From Pelargonium nanum (taxonomy: Eukaryota > Streptophyta > Magnoliopsida > Geraniales > Geraniaceae), in the NCBI GenBank assembly GCA_036897485.1, contig JAYMTF010001931.1, forward strand, positions 1 to 20,559: a DNA stretch of 20,559 nt, given 5' to 3'. Of the stretch, positions 1-11,000 are shown piece by piece (within the stretch, counting starts at the first letter, position 1; each line of letters starts with the position of its first letter). Below the pieces are notes generated by a model. That model was not told where the DNA came from. It saw nothing but the letters and a program-made list of their open reading frames with translations, and ran no database searches. The translations under genes and the position numbers were made by a program.

Positions 1-575
1 AGGGTCGTTGTTCAATGGGGCTGTTGAGGGCGAGTTCGGCTCCCAACGGCGACTGACGAACACAAACGTGTATGAATCAAACCAACGAGAGGTGTCGCGC
101 GAGGTGGTTCTAGAGATCTGGTTTTGACGGCGTTCTCACCGATGAGGTCGAGGAAGAATCCAACATGGGGTCGATGGTAGCTTGACGGACTGAAAGCCAG
201 AGGTGGGTCACCACCGCGCTTACCTGCAACCTCTAGCGACGAAGCTCGACGCGGACAACAAAACGGCTCCCAGCGATCTATGACGGAGCTAAGGACGGAG
301 GCGGAGAGGGAGTGGGAGATGGAGCCGACAAATATGAAATTGAAGAATGATTTTTATTTTTTATTTCTATTTTTTTATTAATTAAATTTTAAAATAAGAA
401 AAATTGAAATTTAAGGGTATTATTGTCTTTTTTCCACTTAACTGACAGTGATATAAACGGAATGGACTTTGCAAAGTTTAGGGTATCCAAAAGTAAAAAA
501 AAAAAAAAATAGTTCATGGTATCCAGGTACAAAAGGTGTCAAGTAAAGGGTATGTACGTGTAATTATCTCTTATT
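1..575. repeat. GC-rich segment followed by a possible MULE-type terminus
   Basis: Positions 1-330 are clearly richer in G+C than the rest of the window and hold no long open frame. From about 330 the base composition falls abruptly to AT-rich. Positions 465-570 read like the terminal segment of a plant Mutator-like element: 'gttcatggtatccaggtac', then 'gggtatgtacgtgtaatta'. Reversed, this gives an end of the form GATAATTACACGTACATACC. The other end would lie outside the window, so no inverted repeat or target duplication can be shown. The assignment rests on remembered similarity and is weak. The GC-rich part could be captured host sequence, but no protein was recognised in it. Confidence 0.3.
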
Positions 576-1200
576 TTAATTACTTGAAACTTAGAATTAT
601 TTAACACATTTGCGAAAATAGAGTATTTTTTCAATCGCAACTATGCTCTGCTAAAAAAATTAAACAAACACAATAATTGTTGATTTGACTATTTTTTGGA
701 GTCAAGTTCAAAAGCTTTGTACGGTGTTGTCTTGTCTTCTTTTCCAATTCAAGGTAGTTGAGTTGAGCTAACTCTATTCTTCGGTTCTTCAAGTGTTCGG
801 GTGTCTGGTGTTAACAGTGCTCTAAGTCCGATCAGTGACTAGCAGTCTGCGCATGTAAAGAACCGTTAAACGGAGCTCCGGATGTGTGTCCGAGGGACCA
901 CTTCCGGCATGAGAATAAGTTCTAACACAAATAGAAAAAGGGTAATAAGACTAAGAATCAAATCTTCGTAGTCCGTTCTAATATCTAAAAATGCACAAAA
1001 ATTGCGATGAACTCACGAAAAACACAAAGATCGTTTGAGAGCGTCTTCGGGTTCTTGCGAGTTTAACTTAAGTGATAAAATGACCGAACCTTTTACTATG
1101 GTCTTGGAACTCCATTTATAGTCCTCAACATTACCTGACACATGACAACCTCTAATTGGTCGGTGTCGAGGTGGGGCCCGTAGGCGCTCTGGTCACTTGC
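576..1200. other. Gene-free AT-rich stretch
   Basis: No coding frame of useful length, RNA gene or complete mobile element was recognised. Positions 830-905 contain phrases such as 'cggagctccggatgtgtgtc' that resemble degenerate dispersed plant repeats, but I could not assign a family. Confidence 0.4.
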
Positions 1201-1410
1201 CCTCTGCTTGTTGGATCTACTCACTAACATGGCAGACATTGATCTCAGTCTTTTCTCTTGTTCTCTGCATGTTGGATCTACTCACCAATAGGGCAGTCGT
1301 TATTCTCTTGCTTTCTGCCTATCAGATCTACTCACTAACAGGGCAGGTGATGTTCTCGGCCTATTTTCTCTCTTTGTCTCTTCGTCTACTGGTTCTACTC
1401 GCTAGAAAAC
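1200..1410 (+). repeat. Degenerate tandem repeat, about 3.5 units of 50-67 bp
   Basis: The phrase GGATCTACTCACTAACA..GGCAG recurs with changes. GATCTACTCAC-type cores start at about 1214, 1275 and 1325, and a decayed copy (GTTCTACTCGCTAG) follows at about 1391. Each is preceded by a CTCTGC/TTCTGC lead and followed by a T-rich stretch. Spacings of 61, 50 and 67 bp show indels between units. A 110-codon frame over this region reflects the repeat rather than a gene. Confidence 0.6.
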
Positions 1411-1599
1411 ATTGGCTAGTTCCAATCTCCGGCCATCCGGGAGGGCGAAATGTAACTCAGGTTGGACCCTCTTGCCCAACATTGGACTATTGGTGTTTGT
1501 GCTCTCCAAACACATGGAGCATGTTTTGATGGCTCGTGGGGACCAAGCCATGGTCTGTGTGAATCATGACGCTAAAGTGTAGAAGCACATTGGTGTGGG

Positions 1600-1985
1600 A
1601 GTGTGTACCTAGCCGTTGGCGCGGATGGCTCATGGCACGCGTGCGGGGTGCGAGGTGTGCGAGCGGACTCGGGTGCGCGGATTCCGGAACGGGGATGTGA
1701 GGTCGTGCACGTGGGAGCGAGAGAGGGTTGGCACGGGAAGCGGCTGGCACAGACGGCGAGAGGCGTGCGAATGTCCCTTGGCGCGAATCAACCTCGGCGC
1801 AGACGCATGTAGTCAAGAGAGTACGTTCCAGCAGATGGAAGGCTCGGTGGGAGGACGTCTGTGGGCTTGACGTAGAGGAGCGGATTGCGTAAAGTGGATG
1901 CGAGATCCCCTTGTCGCAAGCTCCCCTTGGCACGAGCCAGATGCAAGGCTCGCGGGAAGCTTCCGGGACGGATGGCTTCAAGCAA
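1600..1985. repeat. GC-rich island with recurring TTGGCRCG motif
   Basis: This block is far more G+C-rich than its flanks. It repeats a short core TTGGCRCG near 1616, 1728, 1778 and 1927, followed by variable purine-rich sequence. Open frames exist on both strands, up to 164 codons on the minus strand, but they overlap one another, have low-complexity composition (Arg, Ser, Pro, His) and match no family I know. Long frames are expected by chance in GC-rich DNA, so I treat this as degenerate repeat or transposon-derived sequence, not a gene. Confidence 0.4.
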
Positions 1986-2041
1986 TTAATCTACTCTCTT
2001 TCATAATTTTTCCCCTTAAGTTTCAATGTGAACTATCTACG

Positions 2042-2649
2042 ATGTTTGGTGGGGTTGCCGTCTAAAGCATAGTGGTACCAAAAAATAAGTATTTGCTCAA
2101 GAATAAGTTCAGTTTTGTATACTTCTAAAATTTATATTCAAGTCAAGAATTTTCAGAATCTCTTTCATTCATGAAAGTATTACGAATCGAGTTAACTTAA
2201 ACAAACAATAATGCAAATAATAGAATATAGTAAATAAACTCAAGTTTAACGGAGAAGAAGACTTACCAGATGATGGACGATGAAACGAAGAACGTATGAA
2301 TAAGAAGAACGTATGAAGAAGAAGAAGAAAACGTTTGAAATATTTTGACCGAATCGTAACAAACTTGAATTTTAGGTATAGAATTTTTAGCTGATTTGAA
2401 AGTTTAATATATAGAGAATTATAAATTAAAGATAAAGATATTTTTGTAATTTACTTGATATAATTTTATTCTAGGTTAACCTAGAATCACTATTCCCACC
2501 ATTTTGGTAAGGAATGAACTTTCAAGTAAAAGGTAGTATGAGTTTGCTTTATGGAATGTGCTTTCTACCCATTCATGGTTCTACCAAACCCATGAAAAGA
2601 AAAGAAAAAGCTTGAATGAACATTCTATTCCATTCATTGTACCAAACAT
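2042..2649. mobile_element. Possible MITE with short TTTGGT-type inverted ends
   Basis: The stretch begins ATGTTTGGT (2042-2050) and ends ACCAAACAT (2641-2649), a perfect 9-bp inverted pair. The interior is AT-rich and non-coding and contains the internal phrases 'ggaatgaac' and 'ccattcat', typical of non-autonomous PIF/Harbinger- or hAT-like elements. No target-site duplication is evident next to the ends, so the limits and the family are uncertain. Confidence 0.3.
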
Positions 2650-3083
2650 AGTCTTAGTATTCATTTTGTCCAAAATTCGTATTCAACTTGTTAACCCAAA
2701 TTTATAACATTCCTAGCTATCACAATGGAGAATACAATTATTTTGAAATAATCAAGATACTAAATGAATAATTATTTTGAGACAAATTATTTTTAATTTT
2801 AAGAAGTTAATGTTATATTCATCTGACATTTTCGATTCGAAATGTATAATTACATGAACTACTAATAGTCAAACTCGAATCCAAATACCCGACCCAAGTT
2901 TGACCTATACATGCTTTCTATGAATTGGGTTGGGTTATCCTGCTCCGACTCCGACCCGCTCCTTTGACCTTCTTTCCCTCACTCCGACCCAGCTATAAAT
3001 ATATGTTTTTCCACCTCATCCATTTCCATAAACTCTTCCAGCGTAACCTTTCTGTGATGACATCCACTACTCTGACCTACCTC
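2650..3083. other. Gene-free stretch between repeats
   Basis: AT-rich to about 2880, then more C-rich. The C-rich part is open in several frames but codes for nothing recognisable. If the ORF1 relic at 3084-4399 had an ORF2 (endonuclease and reverse transcriptase), it would start in this stretch on the minus strand. I see no such protein in any frame. Confidence 0.4.
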
Positions 3084-4399
3084 CTAATTGACTTGCTCAC
3101 GCCTCTGCTTTCTCCCTGTCACATGTCCAAGCAAATTGAATGCATGGAAGCCAGGTGGCGGCTCCCTGTAATCTCTCATTTCCTCTCCATCTTCTGTAGC
3201 CCTTACTCTCTTGAGCGATTGACGCTCACTCGCCACCCTATCCTGTCCTTCCTCCTGCACCTCAGCGATCGCCCTTCCTGTCACAGCTCTCCCTCCCTCG
3301 TTACTCCTTCCCCCCCAAACCACATCTCTATTGATAGGTAAAGGACAAACAACTCCATTAATGGTTAGGTCATTAACTCCTCCAAAAAACTGTGAACCAT
3401 CATTAATACCTCCTCCTTCAAAACGAGCCGAAAACGACATTGTTCCTTCAGCAACACACTCTCCATCATACCTATTGGTCATCACCCCCTCCATGCCATG
3501 CATGTCATCCTCTAGCCCAAAGCTAGACATAACTTAAGAGGCATCTGCTTTCGGAGGAGGCATTTGGGCTTGGAAAGCACCATTGCCACACTAAGCAACA
3601 TCAATAACAGAGTTCCTAAACTTCTTTGAGTTAGGAAAGGCTCTGAGATCCAGAGAAAATATCCTCACGTTGGGTTCAAAGATAACCCTAAGATGCTCAT
3701 CCCCATTCAGAAGCAAGCTCATCTTCCTAGCTATTCTCGCTTCAACCACAAGGATAAGGAGCTTGCATGCATAGGCCGAATGACCTACTAACCCACACTT
3801 TATGCAATCTTTAAAAACTCTTTCATACCTGAACTGGATCCACACTCTTCTTCCCTGGTCCAGATTCAAATAGCACCCTGGGATCAAGGGATCCTCAAAG
3901 TTCAACCAGATCCTAACCCTCTGGTAAGACCATCTGCCCTCTCTGTCCTGCCTTCTGTCTACCTCCAGCACTGGTCCCAGAAATTTCTCAATGTACTCAG
4001 CAAAGTCTAGATGAGTATAAGCAAAAGGAATCCCATGCAACTGGATCCAAACAGGAGAAATTGGAGACCCAATATTCCTTTGAGAGGCAAAAAGGTTGAG
4101 CGTCCCTACCACCAAAAGTGCTCCTGCAATATTCCATGGACCACCTTCGAGCACAATTGCCGCATCACTAGGTTCAGAAAAAAACAAGAAGATACTTTCT
4201 CTCCTCAATGCTTTGGACTTCAAAAGGCCCCTAACAAATTCCAGAGCTCTTGAAGCATTTGATTCAGCGAAGAAAAGGAAAAATTCCTTTTATCCACCAA
4301 AATCGCAATCAATGAACATTGAAGATTAGTTGCATTGCAACTGACAATTGGACGAGGACATGATAACTCCCATCCCTTCCTTGCTACAAATGACCCCAT
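3084..4399 (-). pseudogene. LINE-type ORF1 relic (DUF4283 plus CCHC zinc knuckle), broken
   Basis: Read on the minus strand, an ATG at 4399 opens 59 codons (GWELSCPRPIV.., then LIAILVDKRNFSF) that stop at 4222-4220. The DUF4283 domain then continues in another frame from about 4223, with the hallmark LEGGPWNIAG and a VWIQLHGIPFAY segment. A zinc knuckle follows, CIKCGLVGHSAYAC (C-x2-C-x4-H-x4-C). The same frame runs through two stops, near 3591 and 3534, into a polar tail (SLKRVRATEDGEEMRDYREP) that ends at 3084. One frameshift plus two in-frame stops make it a pseudogene. DUF4283-zinc knuckle proteins are the ORF1 of plant L1-like retrotransposons and related derived proteins. ORF1 would bind RNA in a cytoplasmic particle. 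No reverse transcriptase follows, so this is a partial copy. Confidence 0.8.
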
Positions 4400-4824
4400 A
4401 TTTTCAAAAAAAAAACCTCACCCTCAGATCACAAAGAAACACCACACACCCTACACTCACTTCCCTTCACAAACCCTTCCCTCTAAAAGTGCTAAAAACT
4501 CTTATGAAGATAGAAAGGAAAACACTCCTTACTAAACTCTTCCTATACCAACTCTCTACCCCCAAATCTGAAAAGACTCTCTACTAATAGACGACAATAC
4601 CTTAATGGAGGTAACACTCCACAATCGTTACCCTTAGACGCTTACCCTAGAGAAGCTAAAACGTCATTACTGTAGCATGCAACAGCTACCCACGACCTAA
4701 ACCCTAGCTAATTATTACCAAATACCATATGAGCTAAAACTCCACTCTCCTTTCCTTGAGAGCTGCTTTACGGAGAGAACAACTCTTTGAAATCATTAAC
4801 ATATAACTTATAGAGTATCAGGAA
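4400..4824. other. Gene-free interval upstream of EMC10
   Basis: C- and A-rich on the plus strand from 4400 to 4620 (possibly the 5' part of the ORF1 relic on the other strand), then AT-rich. No coding frame with support was found. Short open frames here are overlapping shadows with low-complexity composition. Confidence 0.4.
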
Positions 4825-4862
4825 TCTCAGCCAATACTAATTGGCTGAGACTCTCAGCCAAT
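4825..4862. promoter_or_regulatory. CCAAT palindrome and third direct copy upstream of EMC10
   Basis: TCTCAGCCAAT (4825-4835) and its exact reverse complement ATTGGCTGAGA (4840-4850) are separated by 4 bp. A third direct copy of the 11-mer follows at 4852-4862. This puts three CCAAT boxes about 180-220 bp before the EMC10 start codon, where NF-Y usually binds in plant promoters. A related phrase appears near 20470, so the block may instead be part of a dispersed repeat. Confidence 0.45.
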
Positions 4863-4895
4863 AAATCATGGCTGTGAGTCTTTTTTTCACTGACT

Positions 4896-4902
4896 TATAT
4901 AT
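4896..4902 (+). promoter_or_regulatory. Putative TATA box of EMC10
   Basis: TATATAT at 4896-4902 is followed at a suitable distance by AT-rich DNA. It would place transcription start near 4930 and give a 5' UTR of roughly 110 nt before the ATG at 5044. The position is inferred only from spacing to the CDS and from the CCAAT boxes just upstream. Confidence 0.4.
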
Positions 4903-5043
4903 CAACTAATAATTCTTTTGGCCTAGACTACTTTTCTCTATAGGTATGTATAATTAGCCTTGCATAGCATTTAAGCCTAAGCCAACAGGAGGTTTTTGTT
5001 CCATCTTGAGAGCACTCGCCTTGTTCTCAACACCAACAAAACA

Positions 5044-8000
5044 ATGAAGCTCTCGTGCTTCTTCTTCGTTTTCGTCTTCACTGTACTTTCTCATCGCTCC
5101 TTGGCCTTCAAATCCGATGAGCTTCTCGCCGACGACGAGGAGTTTGGCCTAGAAGGAGCGCAGCCTCGCTCCCCTGATCTCGCCTCTACCAGATCCCCTG
5201 CTCCTTCCACCATCTCCACCTCTCGGAAAAAGTACTCTGATTCCGATTCCGATTCCAAGATCCAATTCTCCCTCGAACACGCCTTTGGCGACTCCGATTT
5301 CTCCTTGGCCGGCACCTTCTCTGCTCGCATCAAGACTTGGGGTCATGGCGGTCAGGTTCGTCTCTCAATTTTAATTTTCTAGATTTCATTATTTACTATT
5401 TTGCAGCAAAATATGCAACTATCAGATTTGTTTTTACTCTGAGATTTGGATTTCTCTGTTCGATTCTTGATCGGAGATGGTTGTGTTAGGAAGTTTTGTT
5501 TTCAATGATGTTAATTCACTTGTTTTTTGATGTAAACATTGAAATGAACTTAGCTGAATATTAACATGTCAAGTCATTTAAACTGTTAATCGGGTCATGA
5601 CCCATATAAGCTAATAGTGTACCAAGACATGTTAGGCCAAGTGGTTAAAACACTTTGGATTGCCTCTGAAGTCTCAAGTTCGAGTCTCCTTGTCGTGGGG
5701 TGGGGTTTAGGGTGACGCTCCCTTTGGGGAGTGAGAAACACTGTTAAATCTAAACCCGTTTATATAATCGTGTCGTGTTGGTTCAACAGAACCTAAATAT
5801 TAAACGTGTCTATCGTGTCGTGTCAACCCACTTGTAAACAGGTCATGTTCGTGTCGTGTAATTCAACCCGTTTAATAAACGGGTCGGGTTTGTCTTGACT
5901 CATTTATCAGAATACTAAACTTTTAACACGACCTGCGAACACGAATTGCCACCCCTACCTGAAACTTAGTGAAATAACTCAACAAGTGAGAGGATCAGTT
6001 CAGTGTTGTTCTTATCTGTGGTCAACCATAGAATCTCAGATTCACAGTGGCCAAACATGACACTTACTTTCTTTTACTACTACTATTTTGGTTCCATTTT
6101 ACTGGTCAACTGACATCAAGTTTCACCTTTCTTAGACTCTCACTAAGCTACGGTTTGTTAGAAATCCTTTTAACGATGAAGAGAAGGAGAAGTTCAAAGT
6201 AAGTTTTCATATCTATTACTCATCGTGTTGTTTTAATTTATGATTTTACCTGCTTTATGATTTTGGTTTGGTTCTTGCAGAGTCTACTCCTTGGTGATGA
6301 GTTCTATAGAATAAGGCTACCATCCAATGTTTTGAGTCCTCCGGGAAGGGAGTACATTATTTCATCTGTGAAAGCGGTAAGTTGATTGTTGATCTTTGCT
6401 ACATCATCTCATTTATTTGATGGGTTTTATGCTTCTATTTATTATATTAAATTATGAACTTTTTTGTTAAACTGTATTTATACATTGGCAAATGAAGTGA
6501 TAGTTGAGAATAGGGTTTATTCCCCCAACCACACCATATTTTTCTGCAACCGACAGCGACTAGAAGCCTAGAACTTTGTGTTCACTTTCTACATAGGCAT
6601 TTGCACGAGATGCAAGTAGGAGACAACTTTTTGCTTATAATTTTATGAGTTGTGAGAAAGTCAAGTATAATCTGTGCCGTCAATGATTCACTCTATCTAT
6701 CTTTCTACCCCTTCTAGACGATCCTATTTGACAATAGAGATGAAAAGATATGTTGTGTTTCTTTATTTGTGTTTAAGCAATTTAAGAGCAATGAGCCAAT
6801 GACAAATAAAATTTTCATATTTTTGCATTTATATCCGAGAGTAAAATACTAATCTGCTTTCGCTAAAGATTCAGCTACCATGTACTTCCTCCGTCCCAAA
6901 ATAATTGTCCACTTTTTTTTTAGAGTTAGTTATGCATGAATTACCAAAAATACCCCCTACGTTTAGTTAGTGAATATAATTTGAGTTTGTTATAACAAGA
7001 GCACAAGAGGGCATAAGGGAAAAAACCAATTGTCACTATCTAATCCTTAATCTCTACAAAAATAGAAAAATGCACAGTTATTTTGGAACGGAGGGAGTAG
7101 TTATTATTGCTCTCATTTACGTCACAGAATTTCCAAGCTCTATATGATAGGATACTTTTGATGAATCACTAAAAAAGCTGGTGATTTTTCCTTTTTTTTT
7201 TCCTCTGTGATTCATGCATGAAGCATCTCCTGTACAGCTTTACTTTGCTACCACACTAACAACTGTTCTGTAAAATTCCAGAGGTGTCTTCCACGTGAGG
7301 GTTTGGAGGAGCATTTTGTGATACACATGGTAACTTTCAACTCCAGCTCTCTTCCTGGATTCTCGCTTCTCTTACCATATCATATTTTCTCACTGATCAT
7401 GTTTCAAGTCTTTAATTTATTTTCGAAATGTTCATATATGTATCTGATTTCTTCTTGGTAGGTAGTGCATTGGTTAGTGGACTGAGTAAACTCTGTAGGT
7501 TCAATTTATTCAAAACCAAAAGGACTGTTTTCTTGGAGATTCCTTTTTTAGTTTTGTTTCTGAAATTGAAGTAAAGCCATCCTTGGTCAAAGATCTTAAA
7601 ATCTCATACATGAAAATTTGGAAGTAAGCATCGTAGTTATGGATGTGTCAATGTAGTTTGGAATAGGAGTGTGAATGTGGTGATGCCTCACTGATTTGAT
7701 TTGCATTTCGATTCCTCTCATTTTGATTTTACTGACCTCCCACTCTTGATGAATCAACTCTAGTATTTCATTTGTAACAATGTGAGAATCTTATCAGTGT
7801 TTTTGAATATCTGTAAAAAGGTTTAACAAATTCCAAGTAGATTAAGTACACAATTCTCAATCAAGGGTTTCATTAAGTTCTTTGAACAAAAAAAAAAAAA
7901 AGAAAGAATGATTGAATGGCTTCAATTCTTATCTCACTTAAATGGTTTAAGATATGATGGGAGTAATGCGAAGTTAGCTTTTAGGAAGCAAAAATTCCAT

Positions 8001-11000
8001 CCCTAATCATAGGAAATTGCTTCATCTTTATCTTTTTTGGTAGCAGCATTGAGTTGATAATATGTAGCAAGTTTTGTTTCATAGGCATTTTAACCATTTT
8101 GGTTTCAATCGAATTTCCAACATGATATCATCCATAATGCCAACTCTGTCTGCAGAACCTGAACCCTCTGTGCAATCTCAGAAAACATCAGCTTTATGAA
8201 ATGATAATAAAGTTCAAATGTGGTTCTTCCTGAACTTGGCTTTTGAAGAAAAGTCCACATCTCTGTGATATTAACAAGGTTGAAAATATGGACTTTTATG
8301 GGGTCTCATTATATACATCCAAGGTACTAATTGTAGGAATTCTAAGTTACAATATGCTATCTAGATATAGCCCTTTTGCATCACGGCGTTTTTTTTTAAT
8401 CTATTGGGATGCGGAAAGTGGAAGAATTTTGATATTGTAATTGAATTTGGGAAAGAATTTTGTGGACTACATTATGCTTTTGGTATGTTATTTATGCTGA
8501 CCTTTCAAAACTTCCTTTTTTTTTCAAAGTTGATTTAGAACCATGTTATACTTGTTATTGCACTTCCATATTTGTATTTGATTGAATATTCAACAGAAAT
8601 ATTAGTTAAATTGACTTAAGTAGACAGTGCGCTTTTTCTCATGATTCATATGAATATTGCTGCCTAATGTCTTAGTGATTTATGTATTTTGGTTACAAGT
8701 CTTATACTACCTTAGACCCATCAAACTAGAAATATAAGATTTCTTTTTCTTTTTTCCTTTGTTGCAGGAGGGTGCTAATATCTTGGCTGTCACTTATGGT
8801 GCACCTGGGGCATGTCCATATCCTCGCCAGTTTAAACTTGTAAGCCAAGACTGACCTTTTGTTTTTGTTTCTCAATGAATGTCCAGATGACCCATGTCTA
8901 GACAACATATATATACATATATTACTGGGATAAGGTACCAAAGTTGCTGAAAATGGGGCCCCATAGGGCAATAATCTAATGGCAACTGCAGTCCCTTTTT
9001 ACGTAATAATGTTTTCTATTTATCTTGATATTATCTATTTGTTATGGAAATACAGCAGTTCTGAAAACAACCAGTCTTAACTATTCTTTAGATGTCTGCT
9101 TTGACCCTGCATAGTGCATAGTCCAAAAGAAACGCTAACATGAAAAATAGCCTTACTACATAAGTTTCCTTTTGTCAAATGTTGCATATATTAGGGCTAC
9201 TACTTGTTGCTGTTATGGCAGATGCATCTTGAATATGAATGCATAAAGGTCAGAGCCGAGCATTGTTGTAAACATAACTATTTTGAAAAAGAGCATGATC
9301 AGTAAGGCCCTTGGTCATCTGATTTCCAAACTTGTCTAACGTGGCGATTGTTGAGAAAGCTTTGGTAAGTGGATCTTACAACAAAAATAACCCCTAATTT
9401 TTGGAGAAACTTGCTAGAACTGGAGTTGGGCTCACTAGACAGTTGATGATGTTTGCTGGACATCTTAGTATATGACTAGTTGAAAGTAACAATGGTGAAC
9501 CTGGGATGACCTGGATATCTACAGCTAAACTATTTCTTGCTGCTGTGCTGGGCCATATGAAGCTCATTTGTCGCCAAATGTAATTTCGGAGCCACAATAA
9601 ATGAGAAGATGACCCATTTAATTAAATTAATTAGGTAGAGGATCGGCATGAACCGATTATTAAACGGGTTGAGTTAGTACCCGAACCTGATATGGAACCC
9701 ATCAACGACTTTGATCATCTAAATCAGATTCTTGACAAAGCTCAACAAATCTACCAACCCAATAAATGAGAAGTAAATATTTCTCTAGTCTAGCCATAGT
9801 CCATTTTCTACCAATAATTGTTCCGTATAGTATGGGCAAGTTAGGGATTTTAAGGCCCTGTTTAGTTATGGAAAACTTTTCAATTTTCTTGAATTTTTTT
9901 CCAAGAAAATTGGAAATCATGTTCAACTGCACAACTTTCCAAATAGAGATTCGGAAAACAATTTAGAAAACTTGTTTTCTATTTTTTCCCCCTAAAATAA
10001 TGCGTAATTAGAAAACTCAATTTATATGTTTTTGAAATAGGAAACTGTTTTCTGTCTTCGTCTCTTCCCCCCAAATCATCACTCACTAACCACCATAGTT
10101 TTTTCCCTCACCCAAATGCAGCTGCTTATCTGAAGCGCTGCAACCCAACTCTACTGGTGACCTCTTTCCTTCATTTTTTTTCGGCAAGACCATCATTTGC
10201 TTCCCTTCCATTTGTCGTCTCTTTTTTCCAATCTCAGTTCTGTAGCTGGAGAAGTCACCGCCGCACAAGGAAGATAGACCAACTTCGGTGCTGCAATGGT
10301 GTGGCCCAGGTGGTGTTGTTACTGTGTGAATAAAAAGAAATGGTAGAAGACGAAGAGTGCCGCTACTATGTGTGGTGGTTGAATTATGAGCTATAGAGGA
10401 GGTTAGGAAAATTAAGGGATGAGTTAAAAATGAGGTGTTCTAGCCTTCCAAGGATATAAATTTCTAAGTATTCACCTATGTAGTTCTCTTAGTCTTATAA
10501 ACTCTTAATTGTCTCGTTTCTCTTGAATTTTTGTCTCTATATGAGTAATTGAGTATCTTGTTTTACTTTATAGAAAGTTAGTTATGAATGAATTACCAGT
10601 AGTATCCTTATAATAGGTTCGTTGGTATCCCTTGAGTTTAATACAATTCATGTTAATGAAGTTACAAGAGTAAATGTAACACATCAACAATTATCTCCTC
10701 TCTTCTTTTTTCTTTTCTCAAAATAGAAACCAAGACGCTAATTTTGGGATGGGACAGAGGAAGTGTTTAGAAAGTTAAAAGATGTACCTTGTATATCGTA
10801 TCAAGTTGACATGTAGTTGGGGTGGCTAAGGTAACTAGCAACATCCTCTAGAAGGCATGGGTGACATGTATGCCAGTCTTTTCAAGTTCAGAAATGTTGG
10901 TCGTCCATAGTTGCTGATCTTAAGAATAGCATAGTTCCTTTAGGATTGTAAGTGTAAGAGCTTTGTGCATGTTAGTTTCTCGAGACCATTTAATATCTGG

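Noticed and set aside
1487..1981. 164-codon minus-strand ORF as a gene
   Set aside because: It lies in a GC-rich island where long frames arise by chance, overlaps other open frames on both strands, has low-complexity composition and matches no family.
2925..3341. 138-codon plus-strand ORF as a gene
   Set aside because: Its second half runs antisense to the ORF1 relic, whose zinc knuckle and DUF4283 marks lie on the minus strand. No domain is recognisable in the plus frame.
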